Part shown: positions 32,193 through 32,386 of the stretch, in pieces
How the letters are laid out: every line of letters starts with the position of its first letter
Numbering within the stretch: position 1 is the first letter of the stretch
DNA from: an uncultured Porphyromonadaceae bacterium
GTDB lineage: Bacteria; Bacteroidota; Bacteroidia; Bacteroidales; Muribaculaceae
Direction: 5' to 3'
Length of the DNA: 32,386 bases
Assembly: GCA_947174995.1 (NCBI GenBank)
Contig: CAMWLC010000028.1
Span: 1-32,386, forward strand
Made by a program: the position numbers and the translations under genes
The notes under the pieces: generated by a model
The model's database searches: none
What the model was told of the DNA's origin: nothing
Seen by the model: only the letters and a program-made list of their open reading frames with translations

Positions 32193-32215
32193 GACGTGAC
32201 ACGCCACGTCCCTAC
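32193..32215 (-). repeat. REP-like palindrome, family B, inverted copy 2
   Basis: Read on the minus strand it begins GTAGGGAC and forms GGACGTGGC-GT-GTCACGTC. Compared with the copy at 3077-3100, an A-T stem pair is replaced by G-C, so pairing is kept. Confidence 0.65.
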
Positions 32216-32224
32216 CGGAGACGG

Positions 32225-32271
32225 AAGCGGGCTTCGGATTTTCAGAATCCGAAGCCCGCTTTATTATTTTT
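32225..32271 (+). terminator. Terminator of htpG
   Basis: A perfect 16-bp stem (32225-32240 with 32246-32261) and a TTCAG loop are followed by a T-rich tract (TTATTATTTTT). It is about 110 bases after the htpG stop, beyond the two REP-like elements. Confidence 0.85.
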
Positions 32272-32295
32272 GGCTTTTCAAGGAAATTTTCTTTT

Positions 32296-32339
32296 GTCCG
32301 ATTGGCCCCGGAGGGGTGGAGAGTCCGATAGGCCCCGGA
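32296..32339 (+). repeat. Direct repeat near the window end
   Basis: GTCCGATTGGCCCCGGA (32296-32312) and GTCCGATAGGCCCCGGA (32323-32339) differ at one base and lie 27 bases apart, between the htpG terminator and the minus-strand partial gene. Confidence 0.7.
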
Positions 32340-32348
32340 TGGTAGGGG

Positions 32349-32386
32349 TCAGATGGCGTAGCCGGAGAGCTGCTCGCGCAGACGCT
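32349..32386 (-). CDS. C-terminal end of an unidentified minus-strand gene
   Basis: The minus strand reads RLREQLSGYAI then TGA (32351-32349), open to the window edge. The residues look like a natural protein C-terminus and the convergent layout with htpG fits the terminator between them. Eleven residues are too few to identify a family. Confidence 0.4.
   Translation of the reverse strand, partial: RLREQLSGYAI

Overview
The window looks like a chromosomal segment of a GC-rich gut Bacteroidales bacterium, most plausibly Muribaculaceae or a close relative; this placement is an inference. The support is: many starts are preceded by the Bacteroidota promoter pair TTTG - about 20 nt - TAnnTTTG, with little Shine-Dalgarno signal; the gene orders dnaN-dnaQ-coaBC-DUF4835-recN-rlmB and nusB-yajC-ybbR-coaE-DUF5606 are ones I associate with Bacteroidales; and two secreted proteins carry SusE/F-like modules plus a short C-terminal tail that resembles a sorting signal.

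Layout. 1-3080: 3' part of a large secreted amidase-type protein with a golvesin/xanthan-lyase-like insert. 3270-9138: two secreted modular proteins with the same C-terminal tail, on either side of the Na+/H+ antiporter gene nhaA. 9254-11041: lepA, facing a minus-strand pair (PD40/TPR lipid-envelope-type protein followed by cstA) across a perfect bidirectional terminator. 14181-17797: an electron-transfer operon, etfB-etfA-acyl-CoA dehydrogenase. 17947-19099: ribosomal operon rpsF-rpsR-rplI. 19227-25954: dnaN, an epsilon-type exonuclease, coaBC, DUF4835 (PorD-like), recN and rlmB, mostly tightly spaced. 26048-29879: nusB, yajC, a YbbR-domain protein, coaE and DUF5606. 30085-32115: htpG. At 32349-32386 there is the tail of an unknown minus-strand gene. 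No stretch over 300 bases lacks a gene. No rRNA, tRNA, CRISPR array or insertion sequence was seen.

The most interesting signals are not ordinary genes. (1) Two families of short palindromes, each starting with GTAG, sit right after genes as singles, as an inverted pair and as a mixed pair. They have the architecture of REP elements moved by REP-associated tyrosine transposases (RAYTs), and one family shows a compensatory base-pair change. (2) The NusB protein is about three times the usual size because a middle domain appears to be tandemly duplicated. (3) CoaBC keeps the catalytic His but has Asp and Ser where the E. coli enzyme has its key Asn and Cys. (4) The promoters of lepA and of the PD40 gene end four bases before the start codon, which predicts leaderless mRNAs. 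(5) htpG has a sigma-54-like site instead of the usual promoter. The rest is housekeeping content.
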